A stretch of 21,992 nt of DNA from positions 176,212-198,203 of the forward strand of contig MU069544.1 in assembly GCA_002284615.2 (NCBI GenBank), given 5' to 3'. Below the pieces are notes generated by a model that saw only the letters and a program-made list of their open reading frames with translations, was not told where the DNA came from and made no database searches. Source of the DNA: Dunaliella salina (lineage: Eukaryota > Chlorophyta > Chlorophyceae > Chlamydomonadales > Dunaliellaceae). The number at the start of each line of letters is the position of its first letter. Position 1 is the first letter of the stretch. The translations under genes and the position numbers were made by a program. Shown here piece after piece: positions 19,199 through 21,992 of this stretch.

Positions 19199-19216
19199 CG
19201 TGCGCACGTGCACGCA
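19113..19216. repeat. (TG)n(CG)n alternating purine-pyrimidine tract
   Basis: About 39 TG units run into (CG)5 and then TGCGCACGTGCACGC. Pyrimidine-purine alternation holds for about 100 bp. The Cys-Val and His-Thr frames across it are artefacts. Confidence 0.97.
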
Positions 19217-19330
19217 ATGGTCAGCACCTGAGATGTGGTAAGGGAAAAAGCAGCAGTAGCTGCAGCACGATCTGACCCTTGAGCTGCTTGCTGCAAGAAA
19301 AAGCACAAGTCCTGGCACCATTGCTGACGT

Positions 19331-19366
<36 letters not shown>
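19331..19366. repeat. (AGC)12 trinucleotide tract
   Basis: Twelve perfect AGC/CAG units. Minus-strand frames read as poly-Leu or poly-Ala. No gene context is visible. Confidence 0.97.
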
Positions 19367-19367
<1 letters not shown>

Positions 19368-19906
19368 GTGACACATTTCAGACTGCTGCACACATGGGGA
19401 GGATCAGGGTAGCCGCCATGGCTAAGGTCGAGAGCACACTGAGGAGCATAAAGACCAATACTACAAACAAGTAAGGAGGAGGGACCTGCTGAAGCCTCTT
19501 GTGGTTTTGGGTCTTTATATTTCCTTCACATTTCACTTTCTCCTTGCCATGCCCTCTCTTTTGATTCCCTGCTATTCCCAATTAATTGCAAGCCTTCCAA
19601 TTTTAAAAATCCACCCTTCAGGCTTGTCATTTCATGTCTGTACTTGCAGTGTGGGCTGGTCACCCCCCCCCCTCACACACACACAACCTACATGCAAGCA
19701 TGTCTTCTCTGCGAATCTGAAAACATGAGCCTGCATTGTCTGAAGTTGTTGTCTGCTACCAAAACAGCCTACGACATACTTTCCCTAATCTCACAAGCGT
19801 CAAAAACGCCTTGCCAAAGAACAATCAGACCGCATCGTAGACTCACTGGGGTGCTGACACCCCGCATGAGCCCCATGGCTACATAATGAGCATATTTGTA
19901 GATGCT
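19367..19906. other. Stretch without recognisable gene
   Basis: Contains a C9 run and a short CA tract (19664-19685), then a short frame with CLLCESENMSLHCLKL. That looks vaguely like a zinc knuckle but has no supporting homology. CATGAGCCCCATGGCTACAT near 19866 resembles CATGAGCCCCATGATTCCAT near 21225. Confidence 0.4.
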
Positions 19907-20200
19907 GTGTACCTTTTGAGGGCCCCTTGGCGAGGCACTTGCTAGCTTGTGTACCTTTGAGAGCTCCTGGGCGAGGCAACTTGCTAGCTTGTGTACCTTT
20001 GAGGGCCCCTTGGCGAGGCACTTGCTAGCTTGTGTACCTTTTGAAGGCCCCTTGGCGAGGCAACTTGCTAGCTTGTGCACCTTTGAGGGCCCCTTGGCGA
20101 GGCAACTTGCTAGCTTGTGCACCTTTGAGGGCCCTTTGGCGAGGCAACTTGCTAGCTTGTGTACCTTTGAGGGCCCCTTGGCGAGGCAGCTTGCTAGCTT
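19907..20200. repeat. 42-bp minisatellite, 7 units
   Basis: Seven units of 42 bp fill 294 bp: GTGTACCTTTGAGGGCCCCT, TGGCGAGGCAACTTGCTAGC, TT. Two units lack one A and two gain one T. Most units keep one frame, giving a 14-residue repeat (CTFEGPLARQLASL) on the plus strand and a different one on the minus strand. Coding is not supported. Confidence 0.95.
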
Positions 20201-20269
20201 GCTAGTAAAGGAACCTTTCCTTGATCCGCGTTGCCTGCTAGACTACTTGTTCGTTTCCTCGTAGATGCT

Positions 20270-20578
20270 GCGATCATGCTCGCAGTGATTGACACTGAAC
20301 ACAGATGTACACGCCTGAAGCATCACAGCCAATGCTTTCAATGATTCACACTGAACAGAGGTATGCCTTCCCCAAGCATCACAGTCACTGCTTTTGAAGA
20401 TCCAACCTGAACAGAGGCATGCATGCCCCCCGCATTTCAGCCAATGCATACCCCCAGCATCTCAGCCAATGCTTTTGATGACTCACACGAAACAGAGACG
20501 TACAGGCCCAAAGCATGACGGACAGTACTTCCAACGCTCACACCGAACACAAATGCACTTGCCCCAAGCATCACTGTC
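20270..20578. repeat. Degenerate ~60-bp repeats
   Basis: Five or so diverged units of roughly 58-62 bp share GA(T/C)TCACAC(T/C)GAACAGAG and AAGCATCACAGCCAATGC. They grade into the tighter 31-bp array that follows, which appears to be an expansion of the second half of this unit. Confidence 0.65.
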
Positions 20579-20855
20579 AGTGCATGCCCCACAGCATCAC
20601 AGCACTGTCAATGCATGCCCCCCCGCATCACAGCACTGTCAATGCATGCCCCCCCTGCATCACAGCACTGTCAATGCATGCCCCCCCTGCATCACAGCAC
20701 TGTCAATGCATGCCCCACAGCATCGCAGCACTGTCAATGCATGCACCCCCTGCATCACAGCACTGTCTATGCATGCCCCCCCGCATCACAGCACTGTCAA
20801 TGCATGCCCCCCAGCATCACAGCACTGTCAATGCATGCCCCACAGCATCACGGCC
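20579..20855. repeat. ~31-bp minisatellite, about 9 units
   Basis: Units read ATGCATGCCCCACAGCATCA, CAGCACTGTCA, with the C run varying from 4 to 7. Each unit contains ATGCAT/GCATGC palindromes. No unique spacers are present, so it is not a CRISPR array. Confidence 0.9.
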
Positions 20856-20870
20856 AATGGTTTCCATGAC

Positions 20871-21069
20871 TCACACGGAAAGATGCGCACCTACACACCG
20901 AGATAGTAACAAGCAGGAAACAAGGACCACTACTGCTCTAAGAGGCGAGCCTGAGAGCTCAGTTCCTGACCAGGACTTCAACTTGGCTCTCAGGCTCGCC
21001 CTTTAGGAGAGTGGTCCTTGTGCCTGCTTGTTACTGTCTTGGTGTGTAGGTGCGCATCTTTCCGCGTGA
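20871..21069. repeat. Large inverted repeat, ~85-bp arms and 27-bp loop
   Basis: The left arm (20871-20958) and right arm (20986-21069) are inverse copies with a few mismatches and small indels. They begin TCACACGGAAAGATGCGCAC and end CGAGCCTGAGAGC before the loop (20959-20985). The right arm is part of the LINE 3' end. The left arm is therefore an inverted duplicate of it. Confidence 0.85.
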
Positions 21070-21190
21070 GGCCCCTGGTTCTTTCCTTCTGTAGTCTTGC
21101 GCTTGCGTTTTGGCTTCCTTATCAGGAGCTTTTTCTTCCTCCTCTAGCAGAGGCCTTTTAGGGACATCGCCATGTCCTTGGGCTCAGTAA
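20965..21190 (+). mobile_element. Second LINE 3' end, related to 11534-11765
   Basis: PDQDFNLALRLAL then stop (about 20965-21006) matches DQNSNLVLSLAS of the minus-strand LINE. GGTGTGTAGGTGCG, GGAGCTTTTTCTTCCT, CTCTAGCAGAGGCC and GGGACATCGCCATGTCCTTG follow in the same order and spacing as in the reverse complement of 11540-11720. There is no poly(A): the copy ends near CAGTAACCCCCCC. Only the last 230 bp or so are present, so this is an extremely truncated copy. Confidence 0.75.
21141..21177 (+). other. Paired stem-loops at LINE 3' end
   Basis: CCTCT-AGC-AGAGG (21141-21153) and GGACAT-CGCC-ATGTCC (21162-21177) correspond to the two hairpins at 11555-11591. Both stems are fully paired in both copies. 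Confidence 0.5.
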
Positions 21191-21414
21191 CCCCCCCAAA
21201 AATCACACTGAACACTGATATGCATGAGCCCCATGATTCCATAACAATCATACTTACAGAGGCTGTGTCCATCCTTTAAATTATTGACACTGTACTTATG
21301 TACATGAGCCCCAAGCATCCCAATCAAGCTCCCCCCCTCCCCATGCTCCCCCCCAAACCCCCACCTGGCGTGTGCCATTGACTGCCTTTGAGCGTTTCAG
21401 GGACCAAGCGAGGT
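21191..21414. other. Degenerate repeat remnants, no gene
   Basis: ATCACACTGAACACTGATATG and CATGAGCCCCA (twice, near 21223 and 21302) continue the diverged ~60-bp repeat of 20270-20578 beyond the LINE piece. No coding potential is recognised. Confidence 0.4.
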
Positions 21415-21861
21415 ACACATCACGCTCTCTGATCAGGGGCGCTATGAGCTGCATGTGCACAAAAAATTAGGCCAGGAGTGAGAAGGAATACAAAGACGTG
21501 CTCATGCACAGGAGTGCTTGTAAGAGAAGGGCACACGTCGCTCTCTTTGATCTAGGATGCTGTGAGTTGCTCCTTCACAGGCAAGCAGCAAGACAAGGTA
21601 CACATCAGGCTCTCTGATCAAGGGCGCTATGAGCCGCATATGCACAAGAAATTAGGCAAGCAGTGAGCACTGGAGCAGTGTACACAAGCATTGGGCAGGG
21701 GCACCGAGAGCGTCACAAGCACAGGAGAGCAGGCAAGCAAGGCAAACGTCACGATCCCCGATCCAAGGGGCCCCATGAACTGCATGTGCACAAGAAATTT
21801 GGCAAGCAGTGAGCTGGGGCGCTATGAGCTGCTAGTGCACAAGAGGGCAGACAAGCAGTGA
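21415..21861. repeat. Degenerate satellite-like repeats, about 4 units
   Basis: Blocks at 21415, 21602, 21746 and 21814 share ACATCACGCTCTCTGATCA, GGGCGCTATGAGCTGCATGT, GCACAAGAAATTAGGCAAGC and AGTGAG. Spacing is uneven (about 187, 144 and 68 bp), so they are partly deleted higher-order units. Confidence 0.7.
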
Positions 21862-21971
21862 GAAAACACACACTGAATTATTACAGGGAGTATGGAGCAT
21901 GGGGAAGATGGATGTTTAACAAACCAACTTGAGAGACCATGCTTTCCCTGCTGTTGGTTAAAGTTTGCCCT

Positions 21972-21992
21972 GCACACACACACACACACACA
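21972..21992. repeat. (CA)n tract at window edge
   Basis: At least nine CA units run off the end of the window, so the full length is unknown. Confidence 0.9.

Noticed and set aside
19644..19886. Zinc knuckle CLLCESENMSLHCLKL as another family copy
   Set aside because: The Cys/His spacing differs from the family knuckle and no neighbouring family motif is present.
20515..21006. 163-codon protein across the minisatellite
   Set aside because: Nearly all of it is the 31-bp repeat. Only the last 14 or so codons are genuine LINE sequence.

Overview
This is eukaryotic nuclear DNA. It has long (CA)n, (CT)n and (TG)n microsatellites, several minisatellites and densely nested transposable elements. 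It shows no operons, no Shine-Dalgarno pattern and no intact cellular gene. The element proteins join an RNase H and a CCHC knuckle to a restriction-like endonuclease. From memory, that recalls green-algal Dualen/RandI-type LINEs. A chlorophyte of the Dunaliella/Chlamydomonadales kind is my best guess, held with low confidence. I see no rRNA, no convincing tRNA, no CRISPR array and no functional host gene.

Layout. 1-2180: a 30-bp minisatellite, a (CA)n tract, a tRNA-like fold on the minus strand (672-763), then about 1.4 kb without a recognisable gene. 2180-15690: at least five decayed copies (A, B, C, D/E, F) of one element family, split by younger insertions. Copy A (+, 2180-4340) is broken by a 551-bp insertion carrying the (CT)n tract. 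Copy B (+, 4340-7960) is the most complete. Copy C (+, 7975-9500) is broken by a 588-bp MITE. Copy D/E (-, 14640-9555) is broken by a 604-bp MITE and by a 5'-truncated LINE (11534-12339). Copy F (+, 14640-15690) holds a minisatellite that grew inside its nuclease domain. 15690-21992: minisatellites, unrecognised open frames, a Z-DNA-prone (TG)n(CG)n run, a (AGC)12 tract, 42-bp and 31-bp tandem arrays, a large inverted repeat built on a second copy of the same LINE 3' end, and degenerate satellite-like repeats up to the window end.

The A-F family. Aligning the copies by eye gives the order: basic linker; PHD-type zinc finger (C4HC3); conserved linker; a domain with FG...C-H-P-x-[HY]-D-D...F-x-x-L-P-x-W that resembles PCIF1-like adenine-methyltransferase folds; RNase H type I; CCHC knuckle; PD...ExK nuclease. 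No reverse transcriptase domain is visible in any copy. The family is therefore either 5'-truncated everywhere here or dependent on an RT supplied elsewhere. All copies carry frameshifts or stops and are pseudogenes. Four insertions have clear flanking target-site duplications, and removing each one restores homology with the sister copies.
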